Positions 44,443 to 56,099 of a stretch of DNA of 64,000 bases are shown here, one piece after another. This stretch comes from Lumnitzera littorea (Eukaryota > Streptophyta > Magnoliopsida > Myrtales > Combretaceae). A program made the position numbers and the translations under genes. The stretch's first letter is position 1; every line of letters starts with the position of its first letter. The stretch is from positions 67,470,308-67,534,307 of the forward strand of contig JAMXBB010000011.1 in assembly GCA_024138015.1 (NCBI GenBank), written 5' to 3'. The notes beneath the pieces were generated by a model. That model did no database searches. It worked only from the letters and a program-made list of their open reading frames with translations, and was not told the DNA's origin.

Positions 44443-45540
44443 ATGAATGTTGGTATGGGAGATGATAATAATGGAGTTATCCACTATGGTCGATAGTCTT
44501 AAGGAACACCCAACAGTACTGACGAGAGGCTTGATGAAGTGGCTAACCTCTTGGTGGATTTGACCCAAGCTATTTATGTGTTGTCTTGTTGATCGATTGA
44601 GGCCATGCAAAATACCTCATAAGTTACTTAACCTGTTAGAGTTTAGAACCTAGCTCGACTAATTCAAGGTAGAGGAGTAGGCAGATGAGTGAGGAGAAGG
44701 ATCGATTTAGCATATGTGAAATATGAGGAAGAAGAGTATTTTGAAGAAGAGTGCATGCGAGTCCCCAGAGCATCTGACCATGTGAAGCTTCGGATTCCAA
44801 GTTTCAATGGATCTAGGAATGCTAATGAATATTTAGAGTGAGAAGAGAAGGTGGAGTATATTTTTTATTATTATCATTACGAGGATTACGAGAAAGTGAG
44901 AAATGCTGCTATTGAGTTCTTCGAATATGTCACAATGTGGTAAAGGAATTTCCAGACCATGAGGAGACAAAAGGGCTATCGAGAGATTAATGCTTAACCT
45001 GAGATGAAAAGAATACTTGGAAATAGATTCGTATCGGAAACTTATCTTCAAGATACTTTCACTTGGCTTTAAGAGTTGAGATAAGGAGGCCGGACTGTTG
45101 ACGAGTATGTTCAAGAATTTCAAATGCTTATGATCTATTGTGAAGTGGAAGAACCACCAGCTCGAATAGTCTCAAGATTCATCACTAGGTTAAGAGGTGA
45201 TATTCAAGACATTATGAAACTCCAACGCTTTACCACAATGGATGAAGCTGTTAAAATAGCCCAACGAACTGAAGGATAGATGTCCGAGCCGAACTGAAGG
45301 GTTGACCTAAACTTATGAGAAGGGGCAAGGGTTTGGTAGGAAGACAAGCTAGATCAAGTGCTTCAAGTGTCAAGGGTTCGGACAAATGTTTGCTTAGTGC
45401 ACGAACTGACGGACGATGGTCATCAAAGGAGACATCCTAAAGCTAAAAGTAGACAACATTGATGAGGAACTTGAAGAAGAGGGGGTCTTTACTACGAAAG
45501 AACTGATTAAGGAGGACATGTTTGCTAAAGACTTAGACTA
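44443..45540 (+). pseudogene. gag remnant, gypsy copy C
   Basis: The ATG at 44443 (MNVGMGDDNN) matches copy B. The capsid region near 44760-45130 is collinear with copy B. The zinc knuckle at about 45357-45405 reads CFKCQGFGQMFA, then a stop, so the His ligand is replaced by Gln. An acidic linker leads to the protease. It is broken by several stops. Confidence 0.72.
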
Positions 45541-45546
45541 GTTACT

Positions 45547-46120
45547 CATGGTTGTCCGACATACTATGAACATGGAAACCTCACGAGAGGAAGAGTAGAG
45601 AGAGAATTTGTTTTATTATTCCACCTATAAGGTGAATGATTAGATGTGTGCCCTCATTGTAGACAGTAGAAGTTGCACCAATGTAGCATCAATCGATCTT
45701 ATTTCAAAACCAAAGTTGCCAACTATTACACATCCAAAGCCGTACAAACTACATTAGTTGAGTGAGAAAGGAGCATTACATGTTACTCGACAAATATTAC
45801 TACCAATCGCTATAAGGAATTACTCAAATCAGATTCTCTGAGACGTATTGCCCATGTATGCTTCCTAAGTGTTACTATGTAAACTATGGCTATTTGATAG
45901 AAGAGTTATTCATGATAGCTACAAGAATACATACATGTTTGAGAAGGATGACCAAACGATCACACTAAAGCTAATGCCATTGAGAGAAGTTAACAAGTTG
46001 CAAACAAAACTTACTCGCAAATTGAAGAAGGCTCTGGTGATGAGTAGAGCTAAGCTCCGAAAAGCCATCAATGCTGATAAGCCGACATTCATGTTGGTCA
46101 GGTGCCTATTAGAAATGTAA
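45547..46120 (+). pseudogene. Retropepsin-like protease, gypsy copy C
   Basis: It aligns with copy A 551-1105. The catalytic motif reads LIVDSRSCTNV near 45651-45684: the Gly of D-S-G is replaced by Arg, so activity should be lost even apart from the stops. The C-terminal part is open at 45869-46120. Confidence 0.78.
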
Positions 46121-47560
46121 GAGCAGGGTGAACTACCCTAAGAAATCAAAGAGTTGCTAGATGAGTATGCCGATCTATTCATAGAATAGTTACCTAAGGG
46201 GTTGCCTTTAACTCGAGGTATAGAGCACTGCATTAACTTAGTACCCAGCGCTGCACTGCCGAATAAGCCCGCCTATCAGATGAATCTCGAGCAGGCTGCT
46301 GAGCTCCAACGACAAGTCAATGAATTGTTAGAAAAAGGATATGTGAAGGAAAGCCTTAACCTTTACATTGTACTAGCCCTTCTAATGCCTAAGAAGGATG
46401 GAACCTAGCGGATGTATGTAAATAGCTATGTCATGAACAAGATTACTATTAAGTACAGGTATCCTATCCCGAGGTTAGAAGATATGTTAGATGAATTAAG
46501 TGGAGCTAAGATTTTCAACAAGATTGATCTTAAGTCTAGCTATCATCAGATTCGCATGTGACTAAGAAACGAATGGAAAATGGCGTTTGAGACTTGACAT
46601 GGATTATATGAGTAGATGGTCATGCCGTTTAGCCTATCAAATGTCCCGAGCACTTTCATGCGATTGATGAACCACATGTTAATACATCTGATTGGGAAGT
46701 ATGTCGTAGTGTACTTTGACGATATCTTAATCTACAGTGCTGACATGTTGAGTCACTATGATTACCTCTAAACCGTTCTGGATATCCTCTATGTTGAGAG
46801 ACTATTCGGCAATCTCAAAAAGTGTTGCTTTTTCTAAGAAGAAGTGGTATTCTTCGGCTATATAGTAAGTGAAGGAGGCTTACGAGTAGATGATGAAAAG
46901 ATCCAAACAATTGTGGAGTGGCCAACTTCTACTAATTATGCCAACGTGAGAAGTTTCCATGGATTGGCTTCATTCTATAGATGATTTAATAAGAATTTCA
47001 GCACCTTTACTGCGCCTCTTACTGAGCTTATGAAGAAGAACACTTACTTCCGATGGGGAGAAAGGGAGGAGAAGAGCTTTGCTGAGATAAAAGAGAGGTT
47101 AACCTTTGTCCTAGTATTGGTTTTACCTGACTTTGAGAAAATATTTGAGCTGGAATGTAATGCATTAAGCATTGGAATAGGCGCTGTCCTAATGTAGAAA
47201 GGCTGACCAATTGTATTCCACAATGAAAAGCTTAGAGAACCATAGTTAAATTACTCCGTATATGACAAAGAACTCTTGGTGTTGATACGAGCACTACAAG
47301 TGTAGCAGCATTATCTACTATTGAGAGAGTTTATCATCTATATTGACCATGAATCTTTGAGGTACCTCCAAAATCAGACAAAGTTATCGAAGCGGTAGAT
47401 GAGATGGGTTAAATTCCTTAAAGGATTTAATTTTGTAATAAACTATAAGCAAGGAAGGAGCAACGTAGTTGCAGATGCTCTTTTAAGGAGACATGCGCTT
47501 TTAATCGAACTGTAGACCAAGTTATTTGGGTTTGAAAGTATCAAAGACCAGTATTCTAAG
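46121..47560 (+). pseudogene. Reverse transcriptase and RNase H, gypsy copy C
   Basis: The frame at 46202-46408 carries the RT start (PLTRGIEHCINLVP). The finger motif KIDLKS is near 46521-46541 and the palm YFDDILIYS near 46710-46738. RNase H begins with a LECNA-like motif near 47149-47166, where the catalytic Asp codon has become Asn. Many TAG, TAA and TGA stops interrupt. Confidence 0.78.
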
Positions 47561-48766
47561 GATCCACACTTTAGACCCATAATCATGCGATGCACTAATG
47601 GGAGGATAGTTACTTATTCCAAGGTAGAAAATTGTGTGTGCCAACCTATTCACTGTGGGAACTAATGATCAAGGAAGCTTACGGTGGAGGACTCTCCAGA
47701 CATTTTGGAGAAAAAAGGACTTATGAATTGTTGAATGGTCGCTTCTACTGGCCGAGAATAAGGAGAGATATGTATTGAGTTGTCGAGAGCTATGCTGTAT
47801 GCAAGAAGGCTAAGTACAGAGTTGACCAAGAGAAAGCAATGCCTTTACCTTTTCCGATGAAGCTGTAGATTGAATTAAGCATGGACTTTGTTCTTGGACT
47901 ACTATAAACTATCCAAGGCAAGGATTTTATAATGGTCATCGTAGATTAGTTCAGTAAAATGGCACACTTCGTGCCCTGCTTGAAAACTAATGATGCTTTG
48001 ACTATTGTTTCTCTTTTCTTGCAAGAGATTATGTGATTACACGATGCACCAAGAAGTGTAGTCTTTGACAGGAATCCAAAGTTTTTGAGCCACTTCTAGA
48101 GGACCTTATGGTGTTGGATGGGGACAAAACTACTATTCAGTACTTCTTGTCATCCCCAAATTGACAGCTAAACGAAGGTAGTTAACTGCACTTTGGGATC
48201 ATTACTCCAAGTTGTAAGAGGAAATAACTTGGTTAACTGGGACGTCTGCTTACCAGTGGTTGAGTTCGCTTATAGTTAGACTGTGCATGACACCACTAAG
48301 CAGATCCCCTTCGAAGTAGTCTATGGTTTCAATCTCGAGTTACCCCTCGATTACACCCTTATACCTATACTCGCACGAGAGGACCTTAATGCTAAGGCTA
48401 GAGCACAATCCTTTCAACACATCTATGATAAAGTCACTTAACACATCAACCAAGCAGCTAGAAGAATATGAGAGAAGACAAAGGGTAGAACGACTAAACA
48501 ATTCCAGCTAAGAGAGACTTAGTGTGGCTGCACCTCAGTAAGGAACGGTTCCCAAAAAAGACGAGGAACTAATTATCTGCAAAAGCTAAAGGACCTTTTA
48601 GAATCTACCAGAAGATCAATGATAATACGTACTAATTGGAATTGCCCGAGGACTAAGGGGTTTCTAACACCTTCAACATTGCCGACCTCAGTCCATATCA
48701 CCTTGATGAAGAATTAAATGAAGAACATTAAGATTTGATCCTAAATCTAAAACAACTCGAAAGGAA
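47561..48766 (+). pseudogene. Integrase and C-terminal tail, gypsy copy C
   Basis: The zinc-binding end reads SYAVCKKAK near 47790-47820, with Tyr for the first Cys. MDFV lies near 47881, and the TKVVN motif near 48172 has Lys where copy B has Glu. The tail ends just before the 3' LTR with the same residues as copy A. Inactive. Confidence 0.75.
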
Positions 48767-49595
48767 TGATGGGAATTAGGCTACCGAACCACTGACCCAT
48801 AGTTGAGCTCGAGGATTAGAGGGGTTGGCAAGATGAATCCTCTTGTTCTAACTGGCCCCTGTCGAGGCCAATTTACGCTTCATGCCAAGTCGAATGACTA
48901 CCTATCTCTTTATAGTGTGCCGAATCGAAGATTACTCACTTGTGCCCGAGTCATCCAATGACTCAACATCTTTCTTACAAGATAGAGAGACTTTAAGCTA
49001 ACTAAGCTACCCCTACTCAAACAAGAAGCTATTCATACTTTTTGTCCGTATCTTCTAATAGCCTCACCATTATAAAATCGCCACGTGTACAGTATCATGT
49101 GTAGGATCCATTGCACTAATGATTGTTTTCCTTGTATGTCGATTTTTACCTTTTTGTATCTTGTACATTACTTCCTTAGGAAATGCTCTTTTTTTCTTTT
49201 CCCTTTTGGTCAAGTTGCCTTAACTGATGGGTATAAATACCCTTGTACTTATAGTTGTAATGGATATATAAAGATTACCATTAATGCACTTGTGCGTTTT
49301 CCTTCCTTATGTAAATATTCTGTTTATTCTTGGCATCACTCTTATCTTAACCTTTGAGTAAGGCTAGGTGGTGAATAACCTCATTAGACAATTCATGCAT
49401 CATATTGAATTGTGCTGCGAGTCCTCAGAAGTTCCATTGGTGCGTCATATCCTCTAGAGCTGTTCGTCGGTTTTGCTTACTTTTCATTCATCATTCATTC
49501 CTTTTACACTTTTTCTATTAACTCTTTCGAGCTTTATGCAAGCTTGGACCTATCTAGCGACCGGCCTTATTTGTTCTTGGTTACGGTTCACACCA
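48767..49595 (+). repeat. 3' LTR of gypsy copy C
   Basis: It starts TGATGGGAATTAGG and ends CGGTTCACACCA, then the target duplication CATAC follows. Confidence 0.9.
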
Positions 49596-49600
49596 CATAC

Positions 49601-50470
49601 ATGGTCTATTCATGTAGGATAAGCCATACCATAAGTATGCTCTAGCTACTTTGAATGGACTAAGTGATGCTATGAGCCTAAGTAGGTATATGTTCTCTCG
49701 TAGGGGGAATATCATTGGTGGTATGTCTCTAATCCTTTTGTATCCCTTTTTTTCTTTTGTTAAAGTTTGCTTGGGTGCTCGCTTATATTGTTTGTTTGTT
49801 TCAGCTTTGTTAATGATGTTAGTAGGAGGTAGGGGAGGAGTGTGAATAGTTGAAGAAGGAGCTGGCTAGGCTGAAGGCACAAGGATTGAGAAGATAAGGT
49901 TGGAGTAGGAAGTTAACAAAGTTAGGTCCAAGATAAAAACTGCTAAGAGGAGAGTTAAGGACCTAGAGGCGGAGCTTACTACTTGTAATAGAAAGTTTGC
50001 AGTGGCTAAGGGAGAGGCAAAGGTAGCCAAGCAAGTAAATAAGTCTGCTAAGTAGGAGGTAATAGTCATAAGGGAGAAGGTTGAGTCTGTAAAGAAGGGA
50101 GTAGAGGCAGCCGAGGGTAGGGGGTAGAGCTTGAGGAGGCTCGAGCTAGTTTCTAAAGGAGGGAGGAGGAGGAGCTGATGAATGAGGAAGATTTGACCGA
50201 GGCAGTGATAGAAAAACTGTTCACGGAGTTCTTATCGGGCAACAATTTCAAAGCTACCCTTAAAGAAGCTAGCTAGGATGGGGTGAAGGTGGCGAAATAG
50301 GAGATTGAGGGGAAATATCCACATTTGGACCTTTGATGTCTTGAGTGGTTGGTAGAGGAGGATTCGACAGGTGAAGGGAATGGGAATGGGAATGGGAATG
50401 AAGAGAGTGAGCTTAATGATGATGATGATGGTGTTGTTGATAATGTTTAGGAAGGTGATTGTGCAGGTTA
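49601..50470 (+). pseudogene. Element E gene, right part: coiled-coil protein remnant
   Basis: Coding-like sequence resumes directly after copy C (near 49640: YALATLNGLSDAMSLSRYMF). A plausible intron lies at 49721-49804. From 49873 a frame rich in Glu, Lys, Val and Ala runs to about 50130 and reads as a long coiled coil, with TAG stops at 49906, 50053 and 50125. A C-terminal acidic tail includes MNEEDLTEAVIEKLFTEFL near 50176-50240 and an Asp run near 50417-50435. In plant PF04195-type proteins a long coiled coil follows the N-terminal domain, which fits the left part. The gene is dead. Confidence 0.5.
49721..49804 (+). other. Candidate intron in element E gene (right part)
   Basis: The edges read GGTG|GTATGT and TTTCAG|CTTTG around 84 nt of T-rich sequence. 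Confidence 0.4.
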
Positions 50471-51239
50471 AAATGAGCCCAAGGATGCTTAAGGACTTCT
50501 TTCTTTCTTTTCTTTTCTTTTGTTTTTTTTTTTTGATAGATTAATGTGATAGGTTTGTAGGCGTAGTCATATTTTGCACTACTTTTTGTTTTATTATTGA
50601 TGTACATAGGTCAAGATGCCAACCCATTAACCTATGTAATGGTATGAATGGAAAGTTTGAAGTGTTGGTCACTCCTCGTTGCTTAGTTTTCATCATTTAC
50701 ATTGTACTCATTCTCCTCTTCCTTTTTATGTTTGTGTTTTTGTTTTGATTGTGATTTAAAGTGTTAACTAGTTCTTGGCCTTTAGTTTAGCCAAGCAATG
50801 TTAAGCATGGGCTTGGGAACCTTGGTTTAAGTAGTATTTGGTCAGAAGTGTTGAGCGCATAGGGCCTAGGTCTAGAAGGTTGAGTGTTATAGACTTAGTC
50901 TATGTGCTTGTCATGTGTGACCCTTCAAGTGTACATACCTATAGGGTGCTCGAGGTCAGGCTCAAGGCTTGGGGTGTTCTCGGGTATAAGAACCGGCGAG
51001 AATGTTTGGATGTCAAGGATGAGGATCGACTCAACTTAGTCCTATACATTTGTGCTCGTCGACAAATGAAGGGTATGGCCTAATGGTAATTAAGCCGGGA
51101 TATTACAGTAAACAATGGGGTGAGACGAATACAAGAGTTGTTTTCCATTTTGTTTCCGGAATTATATTAAGAACATATAGGTGTTTATACATGTTGCATA
51201 AAATAGGGCCTAAGATTGTCTACATTGTACGTCTTCGGA
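50471..51239. other. Non-coding DNA after element E
   Basis: A pyrimidine-rich run (50500-50540) is followed by sequence without recognised protein motifs. The open frame at 50838-51083 has no family resemblance I can name. It may be the 3' UTR or LTR of element E. Confidence 0.4.
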
Positions 51240-51545
51240 ATGGGTTAGCCATCTATGGTCTCTAGCCTATAGGTGTCGTTGCCCACATCTTCTTTAATTC
51301 TCATGGGGTCTTCCAAATTGGGTGACAACTTACCTTGTCCTTCTTGGGACCCTATGGCTTCAAGCTTTCGACAAAACAGGTCTCTTGGTTGGAAGACCTT
51401 ATGTTTGACCGTCCTGTTGTAATATCTGGCCACCTATTCTTGGTATGCAACCACTTAGGCCTATATAACATCTCTTACTTCATCGATCGTGTCTAAGCTT
51501 GCTTAGATGGTCACTTTATTGACATCAACATTGATGGGTCTCCAA
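51240..51545 (-). pseudogene. Gypsy integrase C-terminal fragment
   Basis: The frame at 51245-51433 reads MARYYNRTVKHKVFQPRDLF and, further on, DPMRIKEDVGNDTYRLETIDG. This is the chromatin-side C-terminal region of plant gypsy integrases. Upstream (51434-51500) an LDTIDEVRDVI stretch extends it in the same frame with stops. The rest of the element is missing, so this is an isolated fragment on the minus strand. Confidence 0.75.
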
Positions 51546-52418
51546 GATCATATGTATAGAGGCTACACCACAACAAGAAAAAGGGAGTAAGGTAAAAAAA
51601 GTGTTTAGCAAAATTTAAGCAACTATTAACTAGACATAATACACTCATTAATCCTACTCAACCTAACCTCCACTTGATATGATACACAAGTGCAAATTAG
51701 GGTCACCTGCCACTATTCCTTGCTAAAGGAAATAAATAAGATTTAAGGAAGAGAAGACATGGTTAGTGCTCTTAAGGGAAAAATATCTATGTTCTGTTCA
51801 AGAAGTAATGTCTACATTACAAGTAAGTGAGGCTTATATATGGCCTCCTTAGGGTTACATTTCTAAGAAAAGACAAAAGTAGGTAGATGATATATTAGAT
51901 ACAAAGATTCCTAAGACAAATGCTTAAAAGGGTAAAAACATCACGATACAATACAATGTATGGAAAAGGAATCATTCTGGAATATTGTGATAGAAGGTAC
52001 GTATCAAAAGGTGGTTAGCGAGATAAAATGGAGTGGGCTCCTTTGCTCCCGTAGATATTAGATCCTAGACAATTCTGTATTTGTTATTATTAGCTTAGCT
52101 GAAGCTAGAAGGGGAATAGGAGAATTGGCTTACTTGATCTAAGTCAAGTCGGAGCTTAAGCACTTGGCACTATTTAAGGTTTCAGTTGGTCAGGCATCTT
52201 GTATGCTCAACTTAAGTAAACATCTGGCGTTCATTAGCTTAAAAACTGTTCCCATCATGATTAAAGCTTAGCACTCAGGTCAGATGAAGTGTAGTATGCT
52301 TAGGTTAATGTCGGCATCTTCATCTTTAAAAAGTTCTCGAGATAATACAGGTTAGGCAAGTTCTTGTAATCCCCTAGCTCGACCTTTAGTAATGGGTCCG
52401 TAAAGTTGATTCTTATCA
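51546..52418 (-). repeat. LTR-like block related to the LTR at 60750-61569
   Basis: On the minus strand it starts TGATAAGAATCAAC at 52418. It shares several ordered blocks with the second LTR, including AAAGGAAATAAATAAGA and ACAAGTAAGTG-type stretches. The left edge is approximate. A short coding-like tail (52419-52480) lies inside its element side, then sequence changes at about 52480. Confidence 0.5.
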
Positions 52419-52480
52419 AGCGTTAAAGTTCTGAGTTCTATTCATCAGGAGCTTAAGTTCAATAGGGAGCACAACTTCTA

Positions 52481-53895
52481 ATCTATTGGATATCTTTTAT
52501 GAATTTTGATGATAACAAAAAGGAGAAGAATGCTAACAAATGAACAAATATGCAAATATTTAAAGAGTTTTTTAGAAGGTTTAAAATTGCAATTTGAGTT
52601 ATTTTCATAAACTTATTCAGAAGGTCTAACTTGATTGAAAAAGAGACAAGTTTAAATTTCTTCAAAGAATGCTTTAGAAGCTTTTATAAGAAGAATCGAT
52701 ACAGTACTTCAAAAACATATTTAGAGACTTTAAAGGAAAGAAGGCCAATACTCTTTAGAAGGTTATTCAGATAGTTAATCCAGAAGAGTAACATTGAAAT
52801 TTAATTAGATTCAAGATAAACAAGGCCTAGCTCCACTATATTGGGTGTGTTAGAGAAATACACTTGATCCCGTTTTACTCAAGATGGAATTATGAATCCA
52901 CGGGGATTATTTTAAGTGAATGTATCTTTGGATAAATCAAAGATATATATAAGAGTGGATAAGGATAAGATTCATTTTTGATCTTGTAAGATTTCATTTT
53001 TTTTTTTAAATTGAAGCTTATCTAGAAATTGCTATTTAAGCATATCATCTAAAAGTTGCTGATCAAGCATATCCTTCTAAGCTTAGAGGATCGGATTTAA
53101 AATTCAATTTACCAAGATCTTCTAAAACATATCTATGGATTATCTAGATGTTGAAAAGGATAAACATGATATGAAGATAATTCTCATCATCTTTTAGCTG
53201 TTGGAAGACTTAAGAATAAAAGAAAAAGTGATTCAAAATTATACAAATGAATCTAAGAAGCAAAAGATTACATATACATTATACTTGAAATGAGAGCTAT
53301 TTCTACTATCAGAAAGAACACAAAACGTATTTTAGATACTTCTCCAGAAAGCTGAACTTAAGCGGATTTCTCATTAATCATTACTTGTGTTTTTATCTAA
53401 AATCCTTTTAAGATTCATATTATTATTCTCACTTGTTTCTCTTGTACAATTTGTTTGTTGTTTAAGTTAGATCGTACTCTGTAGATCTATATTAGCCTAG
53501 ATTGAAGAAAAGCTAGATAGGCAGAGTAGAATATAGTAAAGCCTATGTGTGCCAGTTGCTTGTAAACCTCTTATAATTTTGTTATAGTGGATCAAGTGGA
53601 ACTGCGTCGGTAAAGTAGATTAAGTCCCCAACAGTAGAGTTGGAAGAGAGTAGTAGGTAGAAGATCAAAACTTTATAAATCCTCAGCCATATATTCTCCT
53701 TTCTTATCCTTTTGATTTACGTTATTTAATTGTGTTGTTTAGTTGTGTATTGAGTTATTAAAATACCATTATTCACCATTTTAAGTTATTAAGAAGGGTA
53801 TTTTTCTTATATTGAAAAAGTTTTTGAAAAATTTTAAGATATCAATTCACCTACCCCTACCCCCCTCCACTCTCTCGATATTTTATACGGGACCA
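52481..53895 (+). repeat. 5' LTR-like region of copia element G
   Basis: About 1.4 kb of non-coding AT-rich sequence starts with a TTTTGATGATAACAAA block (52505-52520), a motif seen near the start of many plant copia LTRs. It ends just before the primer site. Without a 3' partner the outer boundary is not certain. Confidence 0.55.
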
Positions 53896-53898
53896 ATA

Positions 53899-53912
53899 GT
53901 TGGTATCAGAAC
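53899..53912 (+). promoter_or_regulatory. Primer-binding site of element G
   Basis: GTTGGTATCAGAAC matches the initiator-Met tRNA type. It lies about 32 bp before the gag start. Confidence 0.75.
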
Positions 53913-53943
53913 CTCACTTTCATATCACGAAGAGTTTTAGATC

Positions 53944-55735
53944 ATGGGTGAACCAAGTGTTAGTTTAATAGTTCAGCCTGGTAAGACACTATTTTTTTAT
54001 GGAACTAACTGTCCTTACTGGAAATTCAGGATGGAAACTTATATGAAAGCATCAGACTATCAAACTTGGCAAATTATTTCTACAGGAGATCTCAAAGTTC
54101 CAATTGTTATGATAACAAATGATGATATCACCAAAGCCGAACTCAATTCAAAGGCTAAGAATTTACTTTTGAGTATAATTGCACATTTAGAGTTTTATCT
54201 AATTGCTTCATGTATAGTAGTTAAAAATATTTGGGACACCTTGGTGCAAACCTATGAAGGGACAAAAAAATTAAGGACACTAGAATCAATTCACTAATTC
54301 AACAATATGAAACTTTTCGAATTCTTCTTGGTGAAGAAATTAAGGACACTTTTAGTAGATTCACTACTATAACTAATGAATTACCTTCTTTTGGCAAAAT
54401 AATTAGTGATGTAGATATGGTATGCAAGATGCTAAGGATCCTTCCCAAAATCTAAAATGCAAAGAAAACTACCATAAAAGAAGCTTGTGATCTAAAGACA
54501 TGAACCCTAAGTCAATTGCATAGCAAGCTTATGGCATATGAAATTGATTTTCTTAAATCAAAAAGTACTTTAGAGGATACAAAGAAAAGGGCCATAGCCT
54601 TCAAAGCTAAAGAAATAGATGCTGACATTGATGAAGAAGACGAAGATGTGATGCTTCTAGCTAGAAAGCTTAACAAATGGCTAAAGAAAAAAGATAAGAA
54701 AACATTCACTAAAAAATTTACTACTAATAAGAATGGATCTAATGATGTAGGAAAGGTAATAAGGGAAAATGAAGAGAAAAAAATTCAAAAAGGAAATTAT
54801 TTGCTACGAATGCAAAAAGCTAGGGCATGTTAAGTATGAATGTCCCGTGTTAATCAAGAAAATAGAGAAATTGAAGAAGAAACGCAACTCTTTGATGGCT
54901 ACATGGAGTGATTTGGAAGATTTAGAAACTGAGTCAAAAAGTTCAAAAGAATGCAAGGAAGCAAATCTGTGTCTTATGGCACTCTTTGAGGTAAATTTTA
55001 AAACTGATTCTGATTCTAACTTAGAAGCACTTGATGATATATGCGATGAAATCAACAAACTACTCAAAGTTCTTTCTAAGTTAAATAACAAGATATCTAA
55101 GCTTGAATGAAAAGTAAAAACATTAAAAAATGAAAAGCATGCTTTTAGTTAAACCGATCAATTGCTAGTAGACAAAAATGATTTTGAAGGATTACATATT
55201 GCTCATGAAGCCTTAGTCAATAAAACCTTATTCTAAAAGAAGAAATTAAAAATTTGAAAAGTTTTGTAGTGGATTTATTTGAGTCAATAAAAAATACGTT
55301 TCGAAAATTTGATAAAAATGATAAGAAGTTACAAATGTTGATTCATAATCAAAGGATGGATAATTCAAAATCTAGACTTGATTTTGAATTTAGAGAAACA
55401 TCTAAAACGAATAAAGAAATAATGTTTGTGAAATCAAACGATGAAAATCAAAAAACAATCAAAGGAAGTGAAAATAGCAAAGCATTTTAATTTATCAAAA
55501 AGTACAACAAAAAGTACCCTCAAAACAACAATAAGTATCTCTTTAGAAAGTACAACAAAAGGATGAACAGAGGGTATTTTAGAAAGAATCTGAGTCAAAG
55601 GAAAGTGGTAAGTAACAAATATATTGAGCAGAAACCTTATATTTGTTTTCTATGTAATAAACTAGGTCACATATAGAAACATTGTTTTTACAAAAAATAT
55701 AAGCTCAGGAATAATCAATGTCCAATTTAAAAGAT
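53944..55735 (+). pseudogene. gag of copia element G
   Basis: The Met at 53944 (MGEPSVSLI) follows the primer site closely. NCPYWKFRMETYMKA and ASCIVVKNIWDTLVQTYEG are typical copia gag stretches. Frames then shift. A CCHC zinc knuckle, CYECKKLGHVKYEC, is intact near 54800-54842. A long acidic and Lys-rich segment follows, then a second knuckle near 55639-55683 (CFLCNKLGHI, a stop, KHC) in which a stop replaces one residue. Inactive. Confidence 0.8.
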
Positions 55736-55789
55736 AAGCTTGAATTTTCGTGAACCTAAGCTTCGCTAGGTTTGTAAACAAACTTGATT

Positions 55790-56077
55790 GTGTTGTGATG
55801 TGAGCAAGAATATGGAGCTAAGATAAAAAGAACGTAGTATCTTGACAACGGATGCTCAAGACACATGACAGGTGATGCTTTATTATTCACAAATATGGAA
55901 TGGAAGGAAGATGGATATGTAAGATTTGGTGACAATAGTAAAAGTAAAATAATTGCAGTAGGTTCAATTGGTTTGACACCTCATTCAATTGAAAATGTAT
56001 TGTTGGTTAAAGGATTAAAACATAACTTATTAAGCATAAGTCAGTTGTGTAATAATGGATATAGAATAATTTTTTAA
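55790..56077 (+). pseudogene. Protease of copia element G
   Basis: The frame includes YLDNGCSRHMTGDALLF near 55841-55891. The catalytic D-S/T-G reads D-N-G. GLKHNLLSISQLCNNGYRI ends the frame at 56077 with a TAA. This is the copia retropepsin followed by the pre-integrase region. Confidence 0.78.
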
Positions 56078-56099
56078 CATGATAAATGTATTGGTTTTA

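Larger units (their letters stand above)
43470..49595 (+). mobile_element. Ty3/gypsy element copy C, with both LTRs
   Basis: This is the most complete member of the copy A/B/D family, with LTRs at 43470-44252 and 48767-49595. CATAG (43465-43469) precedes it and CATAC (49596-49600) follows it, a 5-bp target duplication with one mutation. Its insertion splits element E. Internally it has primer site, gag, protease, RT, RNase H and integrase, all broken by stops. The LTRs have diverged in length (783 and 829 bp) and sequence, so the insertion is old. Confidence 0.92.

Noticed and set aside
50838..51083. 81-residue ORF as a small host gene
   Set aside because: No motif, no supporting context, and it lies between transposon fragments; it is more likely part of an old LTR or UTR.
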